Shown here in pieces: positions 1 to 7,463 of a stretch of 29,831 nucleotides of DNA (the stretch's first letter is position 1; each line of letters opens with the position of its first letter). A program made the translations under genes and the position numbers. Location of the stretch: contig JAHPYY010000025.1 of assembly GCA_019058515.1 (NCBI GenBank), positions 1 to 29,831 on the forward strand, read 5' to 3'. The DNA comes from Promethearchaeota archaeon (GTDB taxonomy: Archaea > Asgardarchaeota > Lokiarchaeia > Sigynarchaeales > SOKP01). The notes under the pieces are model-generated. The model saw only the letters and a program-made list of their open reading frames with translations. It ran no database searches and had not been told where the DNA came from.

Positions 1-39
1 CAGTATAACTACATCCACGGCTACGAAGAAGGAACTTAA
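1..39 (+). CDS. ahcY: C-terminal end of adenosylhomocysteinase (partial, runs in from the left)
   Basis: The first 12 codons plus stop read QYNYIHGYEEGT. Archaeal S-adenosylhomocysteine hydrolases end in a very similar way (…TEEQ..YL.SW..GT). The identification is strengthened by a second, longer copy at 443-532, which shows 29 codons of the same C-terminus. The enzyme hydrolyses S-adenosylhomocysteine to adenosine and homocysteine, recycling the product of methyltransferases in the cytosol. Only the tail is visible, so whether the upstream gene is intact cannot be judged here. Confidence 0.7.
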   Translation, partial: QYNYIHGYEEGT

Positions 40-60
40 ATTTTTTTTACTTTTTTATCT

Positions 61-70
61 TTATATAATC
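61..70 (+). promoter_or_regulatory. TATA-like box of the cupin gene
   Basis: The sequence TTATATAATC lies about 32 nt upstream of the cupin start codon at 97. That is the spacing expected for an archaeal TATA box driving a transcript with almost no 5' leader. I see no Shine-Dalgarno sequence before the start, which fits leaderless translation. Confidence 0.45.
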
Positions 71-96
71 TATTTTTTTTTCCTAAAACTAGAAAA

Positions 97-441
97 ATGA
101 TAATTAGAAAAGATTCTGTTAATCCAATTGATTTTTCAGGATTAAAGATTTATGATTACAGTAAGGGAATGGATCTAAAATCATCTTTTGCAGTAATTCA
201 TGTACCTCCTAATCAAACCCATGCAAAATCTTGGTCTACGCGCTCTGACAAATTCTATTACATCATTACTGGACAGATAGAATTTTTTTTAGAGGGAAAA
301 GATTTTACTTTATCTGAAGGAGACTTCTGTGTAGTTTCAAACGGACAACGATTTGCCTATAAAAATAATAATAAAATTACTGCGGTTCTAATTTTGATTC
401 ATACCCCGTCTTTTAACATTAATTTTGAAAGATTTAAATAG
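97..441 (+). CDS. Small single-domain cupin protein
   Basis: This 114-residue protein fits a single cupin beta-barrel. Cupin motif 1 is visible as a His/Lys-containing stretch (THAKSWSTRSDKFYYIITG) followed by a Gly-rich turn. Motif 2 appears as EGDFCVVSNGQRFAY. Small cupins of this size often bind a metal or a small ligand; the exact role cannot be read from sequence. The metal ligands are incomplete compared with classic cupins, so it may bind a ligand without being an enzyme. The gene sits between the true 3' end of ahcY and a truncated second copy of that 3' end, so it is either an insertion or part of a rearranged duplicate. It has its own TATA-like box. Confidence 0.7.
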   Translation: MIIRKDSVNPIDFSGLKIYDYSKGMDLKSSFAVIHVPPNQTHAKSWSTRSDKFYYIITGQIEFFLEGKDFTLSEGDFCVVSNGQRFAYKNNNKITAVLILIHTPSFNINFERFK

Positions 442-442
442 G

Positions 443-532
443 ATGCTTAAGCTTCAATCCATGGGTGTTGATATCGATAAATTGACCGAAGAACAATATA
501 AATACATCCACAGCTACGAAGAAGGAACTTAG
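443..532 (+). pseudogene. Duplicated 3'-end fragment of adenosylhomocysteinase
   Basis: An open frame of 29 codons starts at an ATG two bases after the cupin stop and ends in KYIHSYEEGT. The last 12 codons match the gene end at 1-39 at all but about three bases. The whole 29-residue stretch (MGVDIDKLTEEQ in its middle) matches the C-terminus of archaeal SAH hydrolases. It is therefore a truncated repeat of the gene's 3' end, not an independent gene, although it could still be translated as a short peptide because a start and stop are intact. Confidence 0.7.
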
Positions 533-589
533 GAGATAAGATTTTAGCTTATTTACTTTTATTATGTTCCATATCTTACAAGGATAATT

Positions 590-682
590 ATGAAATTTCT
601 TAAATATATATCTGGATCAGCAGGGTATGAAATATGCTGTCCTATAGGACACTCTTTAATATGGGAATATTGGAGAGCATGA
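590..682 (+). CDS. Possible 30-residue peptide, unrecognised
   Basis: An ATG at 590 opens a short frame beginning MKFLKYISGS and ending WEYWRA. A purine-rich stretch (AAGGATAA) lies just upstream at a reasonable distance for a ribosome binding site. The peptide contains two adjacent cysteines and no recognisable domain. It could equally be a remnant of a decayed gene, as the surrounding 1.5 kb holds two other gene fragments. Function unknown and reality uncertain. Confidence 0.2.
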   Translation: MKFLKYISGSAGYEICCPIGHSLIWEYWRA

Positions 683-706
683 AAAAAACATTTTTTTTAT
701 TTATAC

Positions 707-1330
707 TCACATTTCAAAAACGATTGGAGTTTTAAGTTTAGTTCCGAATCCTCTAATAGCTGATGCATTGATAAATGTAATATCAAAATCATCGAATGTT
801 TCCTTATATACACCATACGCCTCATGAATGTGACCAAAAATGAGATATCGAGTTTTTATTCGTTTAAGCGCGTCAAGCAAGTTTCTATTACCTAAATGCT
901 TTCCACTAATTGTCAAGTCACCAATTTTATAGGGCGGAAAATGAGTGATTAGAATATCTATATTAGATGGAATTGTTTGCCAAAATATCGAGAGATCTTG
1001 CTGTTTTTTGGTTAATTCGATTTGATTTTTTAACCAATAACTCCATGAAGTGCCCCATATTTTTAAATTCTCGATATTGAGTAAATCATGTTGTAAATAA
1101 ATGGCATTGGTTATATTATCAAGGATTTTTTTTGGAGCTAAATCGTGATTTCCATCAACAATTATTTTATATTTATGGGGTAAAGCACCTAAAAACTCAT
1201 TGAAATCAATTAAGCTTTGTTCATTGCCTGCTTCAGTCATATCTCCGGCAAAAATGAAAACATCTCCGTCTGGAACCTCTAAATATCTATGCATCCCATG
1301 AGTATCTGCGCTGCATACAATTTTCAACAT
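707..1330 (-). CDS. Calcineurin-like metallophosphoesterase (MPPED-like)
   Basis: The 207-residue protein has the metallophosphoesterase motifs in order: SADTHG (D9, H11), AGDMTEAG (D30), DGNHD (residues 59-63), THFPP near residue 131, and GHIHEAYG near residue 166. These residues bind a two-metal centre that hydrolyses phosphomono- or phosphodiesters. The compact length and the GHIHEAYG ending resemble the MPPED1/MPPED2 (239FB) group of class III phosphodiesterases found in eukaryotes and bacteria, but the substrate cannot be assigned. It is cytosolic: no signal peptide or membrane helix is visible. It stands alone, with gene remnants on both sides. Confidence 0.85.
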   Translation of the reverse strand: MLKIVCSADTHGMHRYLEVPDGDVFIFAGDMTEAGNEQSLIDFNEFLGALPHKYKIIVDGNHDLAPKKILDNITNAIYLQHDLLNIENLKIWGTSWSYWLKNQIELTKKQQDLSIFWQTIPSNIDILITHFPPYKIGDLTISGKHLGNRNLLDALKRIKTRYLIFGHIHEAYGVYKETFDDFDITFINASAIRGFGTKLKTPIVFEM

Positions 1331-1418
1331 TTTTAATTAATGAATGATGATTAAAAGGTAATCAATGCTAAAGTAAATAAGGTGCTTTTAACAAAAAAAT
1401 AAATTTATTTTAAATCAA

Positions 1419-1550
1419 GGGAAAATTTTTGCTTCCGGTGGTAAGGAAATCCTAACCAAAGAAAATATTGAAAAAGTTTATGGTGTAAAAGTGAGTATCC
1501 TACGAAATGGAGATCAATACTTTATAATACCCGATGCAACTTTAAAATAA
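1419..1550 (+). pseudogene. C-terminal remnant of an ABC-transporter ATPase (iron/cobalamin type)
   Basis: A 43-codon stretch in one frame reads GKIFASGGKEILTKENI, then EKVYGVKV, and ends in an intact stop. This is the pattern found after the Walker B/H-loop region of FepC/BtuD-like ATPases (G-x-I-x-A-x-G…LT-x-E-N-I…V-YG-V-x-V). Nothing of the nucleotide-binding core is found upstream. It is a truncated leftover of a siderophore or cobalamin importer ATPase gene. Confidence 0.6.
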
Positions 1551-1616
1551 GGGTTTTTATTCATATCTTTTCGGCAAATAATTTGAAATGAATATGGAAA
1601 CTTGATTTCAACATTT

Positions 1617-2195
1617 CTACTCAGTGCTAATACACGGATGAGAGCGTATATCACGGTGTGATTGGTTTTTAGGATCCTCCTCGGCCATTTTTTTAAACTC
1701 ATCCATAATAGCATACATCCAATCCGCTAATTTAACATTTAAAGGTGAATCATAAGAGGGTAAATGTGGTTTTATATCAATTATGGGACTGCCATCTATA
1801 GCATCTAATCCCTCAACAATTAAAACATTTCCTTTCCGTTCCACTAATTTCACTGTAGTTTTACAAATCGGATTCGGTCTTACGGGAGATCTAGTGGCGA
1901 AGATTCCTTTGATCGGCATGTTTTTCATACCAGCAGGATGCACCTTTTTAATTTGGCGCGCTTGTTCTGGAGTTTTATGAGTCCAAAACAGGATTACAAG
2001 ATGTGAAAAATCCTCAATACCATCCAAACAATCAATAAATTCATTTTTAATTAATAAATGAGAGATTGACTTATGTTGTCTTCGTTCTCTAGCAACTTTA
2101 TTGCTCAGTTCGATGTCATTATTGGAATATTTTAAGATATTCTCTTTATTTTGACTCTTTACGTATCCAACTGGGGCTACTACATAATTTGACAT
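1617..2195 (-). CDS. trmO: TrmO-like tRNA m6t6A37 methyltransferase (TsaA/YaeB family)
   Basis: The 192-residue protein matches the TrmO beta-barrel family. Visible family landmarks include the N-terminal APVGYVKS strand, IEDFSHLVILFWTH, the strongly conserved IKGIFATRSPVRPNPI, and the later GLDAIDGSPIIDIKPHLPSYD. In bacteria and eukaryotes TrmO N6-methylates t6A at position 37 of certain tRNAs using S-adenosylmethionine. Archaeal members are less studied, so the exact substrate here is inferred. The C-terminal ~25 residues are charged and family-atypical. It is a single gene, with divergent spacing of about 250 bp to the Fe-S protein. Confidence 0.85.
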   Translation of the reverse strand: MSNYVVAPVGYVKSQNKENILKYSNNDIELSNKVARERRQHKSISHLLIKNEFIDCLDGIEDFSHLVILFWTHKTPEQARQIKKVHPAGMKNMPIKGIFATRSPVRPNPICKTTVKLVERKGNVLIVEGLDAIDGSPIIDIKPHLPSYDSPLNVKLADWMYAIMDEFKKMAEEDPKNQSHRDIRSHPCISTE

Positions 2196-2447
2196 ATATT
2201 AATGAATTTATCATACTTTTTTATACTTTAGTATTAAATTGCTTCTGGGATAAGCATAATAGAATCACTCGCTTATAGGAATCCACTTTCAACCTACCCT
2301 CCACTCCGGTTTTCTTATCATGATTTTAAATAATCTCTTTATTTGAAATTTGAAGGTTTTACAACAAAAGGCGAAAAAGAATTTCTTAAATTACATTGTT
2401 AATTTATTTTCTCATATTTCTATACTAATACTCGTTTATGCTAAATT

Positions 2448-3620
2448 ATGTTTGATATAGATAAATGTACTAGATGTGGAATGTGCTTAGAAAGTTGCCC
2501 CGTTATCGATTTAGATATTGATCAAGCAAAAGAAGAAATTGAAAACTTAATTGAGAGGTTTAGTTTCATCCTTAATGAATGTACAACCTGTGGAACTTGT
2601 GATTTGAATTGTCCTAATAATTTAACTCCATCTGATTTAATTAAGGAATTAAGACGAGCAAGAATAAAAGAACTAGATGAAGATCATAAAATCCGAAGAT
2701 CTAATAAATTCATATTCCCTTTCAATAAACCAAATGTTTTTGACTTTTACGAAAAAGTATTAATGAGTCCCGAAGAAAAGAAAAATTTAGAAGAATGGAA
2801 ATCACCTTCTAAATCGGAAGAGCTGGTTTTATTGGGATGTTCTATTTCATATTTTATGCAACATTTATACAGAAATCCTACCCTTGAAAAGCTATTAGAA
2901 GGAAAAACCTTTGCTGGAGGTATAGATTTTTGTTGTGGTGAAGTTTATTATCGCACATGCATGCCCATTCCGAAAGTAGACATTGAAGACCATTTATATT
3001 CTAAATTTTCTGATTTAGGAGTTAAGCGGTTAATTCTTTTCTGTAATGAATGCTATGAAGCCTATAAAAAAGAATACGAAAGGATTTCTAAAGATTTTGA
3101 AATCGTTTCAATGTGGGAGTATATTGCTGAAGCAATTGAAAATGGAGATTTAAAAATAACGAGAAAACTGAATTTTGAAGTTGCGTTTCACGACGCGTGT
3201 GTAGTAAAGAAATATCCTGAATTATTGCATTATCCTAGAAAGATTGTTGAAGCAACTGGTTGTAAAATAATTGAATTAGAACATAACCGTGAGAATGCCT
3301 TATGTTGCGGGTTTTCTTTGGGTTTACTTGATCAAAAACTTATGGACAAAATTCGAAAGAAGAGATTTAAAGAAATTAAGAAAGCTCATACGAAATATTT
3401 AATTACTACTTGTCCCGGGTGTATTTCCACGTTTTCATTGGATTATAAAATTCAAATGAATAACTACAAGGTTTTATCTGTACTGGAACTTCTAAGAATG
3501 AGTTGTGGTGAGGAAATCGATGAATTTAAAAATGTGAAAGTTTTTAATGGTATATTAAGTAAATCTATGGAGTTAGCTAGAGAAAGAAAGTTAAGTAAGC
3601 AAAAAGTAAGTACTCGTTAA
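2448..3620 (+). CDS. Fe-S protein with two 4Fe-4S ferredoxin motifs and CCG domains (HdrD/GlpC-like)
   Basis: The 390-residue protein starts with two [4Fe-4S] motifs, C7-x2-C10-x2-C13-x3-C17-P and C45-x2-C48-x2-C51-x3-C55-P. Two cysteine-rich CCG-type segments follow: DFCCGEVYYRTC with LFCNECYEAY, and FHDACVVKKYPELLHYPR with ENALCCGFSLG and TTCPGC. This is the layout of HdrD, GlpC and the Fe-S subunits of lactate or glycolate oxidases. Such proteins pass electrons between a flavoprotein or ferredoxin and a disulfide or quinone; the CCG cysteines can hold a catalytic non-cubane cluster. No flavoprotein or membrane partner is adjacent. The next gene starts 8 nt downstream, suggesting an operon. 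The physiological partner is unknown. Confidence 0.85.
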   Translation: MFDIDKCTRCGMCLESCPVIDLDIDQAKEEIENLIERFSFILNECTTCGTCDLNCPNNLTPSDLIKELRRARIKELDEDHKIRRSNKFIFPFNKPNVFDFYEKVLMSPEEKKNLEEWKSPSKSEELVLLGCSISYFMQHLYRNPTLEKLLEGKTFAGGIDFCCGEVYYRTCMPIPKVDIEDHLYSKFSDLGVKRLILFCNECYEAYKKEYERISKDFEIVSMWEYIAEAIENGDLKITRKLNFEVAFHDACVVKKYPELLHYPRKIVEATGCKIIELEHNRENALCCGFSLGLLDQKLMDKIRKKRFKEIKKAHTKYLITTCPGCISTFSLDYKIQMNNYKVLSVLELLRMSCGEEIDEFKNVKVFNGILSKSMELARERKLSKQKVSTR

Positions 3621-3628
3621 GGTAAGGG

Positions 3629-4138
3629 ATGGAAATTATGAATGAAAATATAGATTTAGGTTTACAAGAATTACTGGAATTGATGAGATATTCTTTTCTC
3701 AGGTTGGATGGTGCGTGGTTTATAGCTTCGGCAGAAAAATTCGGTGTGGAGGCTGCGACAGAGTTAGATATAAAAGCATGGGAGGCGTTTTCCGAAAGGT
3801 TAGGGAAGAAAATTGCGTCTATGACTAATTTAAAAGGCAGTTTTTCAGAAACCGTACCAAAATTGATGAACATCCAACATGCGCTTATGGACATGAATTC
3901 TGAAATTGTAGTGCTTAGCGAGAAAAAGATGGTTCATAGAGTGTTAGATTGCGAAGTATGGAAAATGGTCCAAAAAGTATGGGCGAACGATCAAATTCCT
4001 TGCCATAAAGTTACGCTAGCAAGCATTAAAGGGTTACTCAAAGGGGCCTTTCCAGATACGGAGTTCATTTTGGAATTTAAGAAGAAAATTCCGTTAGGAG
4101 ATCCTTATTGTGAGGTTGAAATTACTATAAAGAAATAA
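3629..4138 (+). CDS. Small protein of the DUF6125 / ATC-hydrolase-like type, function unknown
   Basis: This 169-residue soluble protein has a helical N-terminus (LQELLELMRYSFLRLDGAWF) and a C-terminal alpha/beta part ending GDPYCEVEITIKK. The pattern of an N-terminal helix with LDGxWF and a late GD-x-x-C-x-(V/F) strand is one I associate with DUF6125 and L-2-amino-thiazoline-4-carboxylic acid hydrolase-like families, where the late Cys is conserved. I am only moderately sure of that link. It is 8 nt behind the Fe-S CCG protein, and an AAGGTAAGG ribosome binding site sits directly before the start; a second ATG three codons in is an alternative start. Co-transcription suggests it works with the Fe-S protein. 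Confidence 0.6.
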   Translation: MEIMNENIDLGLQELLELMRYSFLRLDGAWFIASAEKFGVEAATELDIKAWEAFSERLGKKIASMTNLKGSFSETVPKLMNIQHALMDMNSEIVVLSEKKMVHRVLDCEVWKMVQKVWANDQIPCHKVTLASIKGLLKGAFPDTEFILEFKKKIPLGDPYCEVEITIKK

Positions 4139-4177
4139 CACTGACCATCTATTCTTCAAGATCCTTCTTAACAATTT

Positions 4178-4549
4178 CTAATTGTGCTCTAATCTTTTCT
4201 TTTCCTCTTCCAAATCTTTCTTGCGCTTCTTCTTCTCTTCTTCTCGCTCTTTTAATACGCCCTCGTCTGGATTTTCCAAAAAATCTTTATCTTCCTGAGC
4301 ATCTTTTAATTCTTTCAATACTGATCTCCTGAGATTCTTGTCCTGAAATCTAGGATCCATTGGTACGGAAAATATTGATTTGTCTATTTCTGCAATTCTA
4401 TGCCTTATTGCGGTCCGAATAAATTCAGATTTGTTTTGAAAAGCTAACCCCGCATATCTATTAATTTTTTTAAAAAACCTCTCGGTAACTAAAATTTTAA
4501 TCAATTTTCTCTTTTTATCCTCTTCATCCTTTTTTGCCATATTTTTCAT
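4178..4549 (-). CDS. Ribbon-helix-helix DNA-binding protein with charged C-terminal tail
   Basis: Residues from about 14 to 55 form a ribbon-helix-helix (CopG/Arc-like) domain: a basic beta strand (KRKLIKILVTERF) followed by two helices, the second starting NKSEFIRTAIRHRI. The last 40 residues are almost entirely Lys/Glu/Arg and should form a solvent-exposed helix or coiled coil, which is unusual for a simple repressor. Just upstream of its start lie four 11-bp tandem repeats (4580-4623), a suitable operator for a dimeric RHH protein and a sign of autoregulation. The leader between the repeats and the start is nearly all A on the coding strand. The regulated genes beyond itself are unknown. 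Confidence 0.75.
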   Translation of the reverse strand: MKNMAKKDEEDKKRKLIKILVTERFFKKINRYAGLAFQNKSEFIRTAIRHRIAEIDKSIFSVPMDPRFQDKNLRRSVLKELKDAQEDKDFLENPDEGVLKEREEEKKKRKKDLEEEKKRLEHN

Positions 4550-4579
4550 CTTTTTTTTATTTTTTTTTTAGATTAATTA

Positions 4580-4623
4580 TGATCCTTTTATGATCCTTAT
4601 ATGATCCTTTTATGATCACAAAA
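4580..4623. promoter_or_regulatory. Four 11-bp tandem repeats, probable RHH operator
   Basis: Consecutive units are TGATCCTTTTA (4580), TGATCCTTATA (4591), TGATCCTTTTA (4602) and a degenerate TGATCACAAAA (4613). The period is 11 bp, one helical turn. An AT-rich TATA-like stretch lies just beyond at about 4627-4650, so the repeats sit over the expected start of transcription of the RHH gene. Tandem same-face sites are typical for ribbon-helix-helix regulators binding cooperatively; the binding itself is inferred. Confidence 0.65.
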
Positions 4624-4676
4624 AGAATTTAAAATATTTAAATATTTACTACAAAAATGTAAAAAAACTTGAGATG

Positions 4677-4742
4677 TTCAGATTTTATGGCGTATAATAC
4701 CGGAATATTAGAAGAAGCTATTGAGGTATTTAATGGACTTTA
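4677..4742. repeat. Direct repeat, left copy
   Basis: This stretch matches 7345-7417 in the same orientation. The best part (4683-4721 against 7351-7389) has about four mismatches in 39 bp; the match breaks with a 7-nt length difference and then resumes at GGTATTTAATGGAC. The + strand can be read as a short frame starting MAYNTGILEEAIEVF, and most differences to the other copy are conservative in that frame, so both may be 5' ends of a lost gene. Confidence 0.65.
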
Positions 4743-4755
4743 TTTTTAAATTATC

Positions 4756-5634
4756 CTATTTACGGCCAGCACACAGTAGTTCGATTTTTTCTAGAAGCCT
4801 GTGTTTTTCTTGGCGATTGTAGCGCTTGTACTTCTTACTTGGAAGGTTTGACGCGTTTGGGTTGATTTCAAAAAAAAGAAGGTTTTCAAGCTCGTGCACA
4901 AATTGCGGGCATTCCTCGAACTTATTTGCCCCCAAGTTCAAGTACATTAAATTTTCGAGGTTCTTCAGGGATTCGGGCAGTTCTTGAAGGTTGTTTCCGA
5001 ATAGGTTTAACACCAGCAGATTTTTTAGGTTTCCAATTGACTCTGGCAGGCGCGAGATCTTGTTTTCTTCTAAGTTTAGGTACCTAAGAGATTTAAGTTC
5101 GCCTAACGACGAGGGGACCTCCTCAAGTTTACACCACGACACCCGAAGAAGCTTCAAGCGACTCAGAGAGGCGATCTTGTTTGGTAGAGACGGGAATACG
5201 TGTTTTTCAAAATAGATTTCCTCGAGTTGGGATAGGTCGAGGATTTCTTCGGGAAATTGCCTAAATATGGCGACGTCGTGGTGGGAAAAATACAGCCCTA
5301 TTATTTCTCCGTTCTCGTTTGCTCGATAATTATGGCGGTAATGCCGGTATTTCGAGAACGCGTACTTAAGGTCTTCAGCAACCATACGGTCTCTCTTCTC
5401 AAGGAGGGCGTTTCTTTCCTCGAGGGACAGCGTTTCGTCGGTTTGCCAAGGAAAATCGTAAACTTTACGAAGCTCGTATGAGATAGTATCGTTAGCTTCG
5501 TCTTCAAGCTCTTTTTCTAAGGGTTTTAACGAGAAATTGCGAAAATATAGAGCGTGCTCTGTCTTTTTTTGTAGTGAGTGTAGCACGTGAGCCGCGTTCG
5601 GAGCTATTCCTTTTTCTACGTATTTCTCTACCAT
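4756..5634 (-). CDS. Leucine-rich-repeat protein
   Basis: The 292-residue protein has an N-terminal charged region (1-110) and then about six leucine-rich repeats of 23 residues (roughly 112-260). Typical units include LKSLRYLNLEENKISRLPES and the following LKNLLVLNLFGNNLQELPES, with the L-x-x-L-x-L-x-x-N core and an LP-x-S/E turn of the plant/bacterial-type LRR. Such repeats are protein-binding scaffolds; LRR proteins are common in Asgard genomes. There is no signal peptide or membrane helix. Its DNA looks richer in G+C than its neighbours and it lies inside a block bounded by direct repeats, both hints of acquisition. The partner is unknown. Confidence 0.85.
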   Translation of the reverse strand: MVEKYVEKGIAPNAAHVLHSLQKKTEHALYFRNFSLKPLEKELEDEANDTISYELRKVYDFPWQTDETLSLEERNALLEKRDRMVAEDLKYAFSKYRHYRHNYRANENGEIIGLYFSHHDVAIFRQFPEEILDLSQLEEIYFEKHVFPSLPNKIASLSRLKLLRVSWCKLEEVPSSLGELKSLRYLNLEENKISRLPESIGNLKNLLVLNLFGNNLQELPESLKNLENLMYLNLGANKFEECPQFVHELENLLFFEINPNASNLPSKKYKRYNRQEKHRLLEKIELLCAGRK

Positions 5635-5752
5635 ATTGTTTTTTGGTTAAGGTTATTATGATATTAGAGTTAAAATACTATTTATACATTCACAGGGTTG
5701 CGATTTTTCGTACTTTCGTTTATTTGCGAGTTTCTCCTCATAAAAGCCTCGT

Positions 5753-6298
5753 TTATCTTTTCGGTGGACTTTCAAAATATTGTATTAAAAAATCTGATGA
5801 TGGAAAATCGAATCCTCGTTCCTTAGCCAATCTTTGAGAGTGTTTTAAAGAAGGTTTAAGGATTCGCTTACCAAAAAAGAAATCCATTGATCCTTCGAAT
5901 TGACTTGTTATTTTTTCAAAATTCTCTTGATCGTACGATTCGAGGACGCACTCTCCTTCGAAATAGATAGTCCACGATTCAGGTTGAGTCGTTAAAGAAA
6001 ACGCGAACAAGATTTTTCTCTCCACGTTGCTAATTAACTCGTGTCCAATCCAATCTATAACGTAATTGAATTGAATATTGTTCCAGTTATAATTCATTTC
6101 AAGTGCTCCTTTAATCACTTCATTATAAAACTCGAACTTTCCAAGCTTTTTAATTCCTAATGTCCGTATGAATGCAGGTTTACCGTTCTTGCCTTTAAAG
6201 GATATAGTGTTCTTTGGTTTCTTCCCTTTTTTTGCGTTATACCATTCGTATAGCAATGTAAAAAAAGAGGCAATTGTAACGAATTGAGTGGCAAACAT
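5753..6298 (-). CDS. Unknown protein with N-terminal membrane anchor
   Basis: I do not recognise this 181-residue protein. Residues 1-20 (MFATQFVTIASFFTLLYEWY) form one hydrophobic helix, followed directly by a lysine-rich stretch, so it is probably anchored with the rest in the cytosol. The remainder mixes aromatic-rich strands and helices (for example FNYVIDWIGHELISNVERK and ESWTIYFEGECVLESY) with no known catalytic motif. It is on the same strand as the LRR gene and 118 bp upstream of it, so the two might be transcribed together. Confidence 0.6.
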   Translation of the reverse strand: MFATQFVTIASFFTLLYEWYNAKKGKKPKNTISFKGKNGKPAFIRTLGIKKLGKFEFYNEVIKGALEMNYNWNNIQFNYVIDWIGHELISNVERKILFAFSLTTQPESWTIYFEGECVLESYDQENFEKITSQFEGSMDFFFGKRILKPSLKHSQRLAKERGFDFPSSDFLIQYFESPPKR

Positions 6299-6483
6299 AA
6301 ATTGATTTATTCTAATTTATATTTTTATTTTTATTTTATCAGAATTCTACATCATTAACACTATTAGGTTTACTTTATTATCAGACTATATAGATTGGAC
6401 TATAAAATATTTATATTAAATACATCCTTCTTTTTCCTAATTTTTATTGAAGTTTTGATTTATATAATATAAAGTGCTTATTA

Positions 6484-7335
6484 ATGGAACTGAATGAAGA
6501 AATTGGATTTTTCCAACGACACTTATATCTTTCAGTTCTTACGATTCTATTATTTTATCTTTTAGGATTATTATTATCTAATTTAATTACCTCTATTTTT
6601 AATATTGGATATCCTATTGCATTTATTATTGATTTTGGTATTTTAGCGATTCTATGGTTTATAATTCTACCTTTTTGCACTAGATTACCAAATAAACATA
6701 AAACCTATAAACAATATTTAAGTGATATTCAATTAACTCAGTTTAAACCAATTGGACTTAATATTTTTTTAGGATTTTTGATTGCTCTTATTTTTATATT
6801 CTGTTTTATAATTACAATGCTTCTTACAGGATATTTTATTATTAATTTTGAGTATATTTTGCCTCCAAGTTCTTGGACCCTACTAATAGCAATAACTCCG
6901 GGATTATTTGAAGAAATCGCAGCTCGAGGATTTATGTTAAAAAGTATTAATAAAAAATATAAAGAAACCAATGCGATTATTTTAAGTGCAATAATTTTTG
7001 GAATCGCTCATGGAGTAAATATCTTTTTTGGAGCATATTTTTTAGATGTCCTTGCACAGATTGCATATGCTTTTTTTGGTGGGCTTGCTCTTGGATATCT
7101 ATTTATAAAGACAAAAAGTCTTCTCCCGGGTATTATTCTTCATTATCTTATGGATGCTATTGGACCTTTATTTCTTTATCCTTTTTTTGAACCTGGTGTA
7201 GATATTATATTAAGATTTTTTGCTATGATTTTAGGAGTTGGATTATTTCCATCTTTAACATCAATTGTTGTAATCATGATTATTTTCAAGTTATATAAAG
7301 CTGGTAATACAAATAGTAATGCTTTAGAAAATTAA
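6484..7335 (+). CDS. CPBP-family intramembrane metalloprotease (CAAX protease/Abi)
   Basis: The 283-residue protein is almost entirely membrane helices (about eight). The CPBP active-site motifs are present in order: E143-E144-x3-R148 in LFEEIAARGF, F172-x3-H176 in FGIAHG, and H220-x3-D224 in HYLMDA. These glutamates and histidines hold the metal in Rce1-type prenyl-protein endopeptidases and related bacterial Abi proteins. In eukaryotes Rce1 trims CAAX proteins after prenylation; archaeal members have unknown substrates, and none of the proteins encoded here ends in a CAAX box. The gene lies inside the direct-repeat-bounded block, with its stop only 10 nt before the right repeat. Confidence 0.9.
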   Translation: MELNEEIGFFQRHLYLSVLTILLFYLLGLLLSNLITSIFNIGYPIAFIIDFGILAILWFIILPFCTRLPNKHKTYKQYLSDIQLTQFKPIGLNIFLGFLIALIFIFCFIITMLLTGYFIINFEYILPPSSWTLLIAITPGLFEEIAARGFMLKSINKKYKETNAIILSAIIFGIAHGVNIFFGAYFLDVLAQIAYAFFGGLALGYLFIKTKSLLPGIILHYLMDAIGPLFLYPFFEPGVDIILRFFAMILGVGLFPSLTSIVVIMIIFKLYKAGNTNSNALEN

Positions 7336-7344
7336 CCTGGAATA

Positions 7345-7417
7345 TTCGGGTTTTATGGTGTATAATACTGGATTATTAGAAGACGCTATCTATTATTCAG
7401 GTATTTAATGGACATTA
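7345..7417. repeat. Direct repeat, right copy
   Basis: Partner of 4677-4742 in the same orientation. Here the short frame reads MVYNTGLLEDAI and then stops after a few codons because of the 7-nt difference. The two copies bracket about 2.6 kb with the LRR, unknown membrane and CPBP genes. Confidence 0.65.
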
Positions 7418-7463
7418 AACAAAATTAAGCCTTTTTATTTTAGCGTGTCTTATATTAATAACA

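Noticed and set aside
1514..1714. A 66-codon minus-strand frame overlapping the 3' end of trmO
   Set aside because: It overlaps trmO and the ABC-ATPase remnant, has no domain and no start signal; it is a shadow frame.
5257..5837. Plus-strand frames opposite the LRR gene and across 5574-5837
   Set aside because: They are antisense to a clear LRR coding region or of random composition, without ribosome binding sites.
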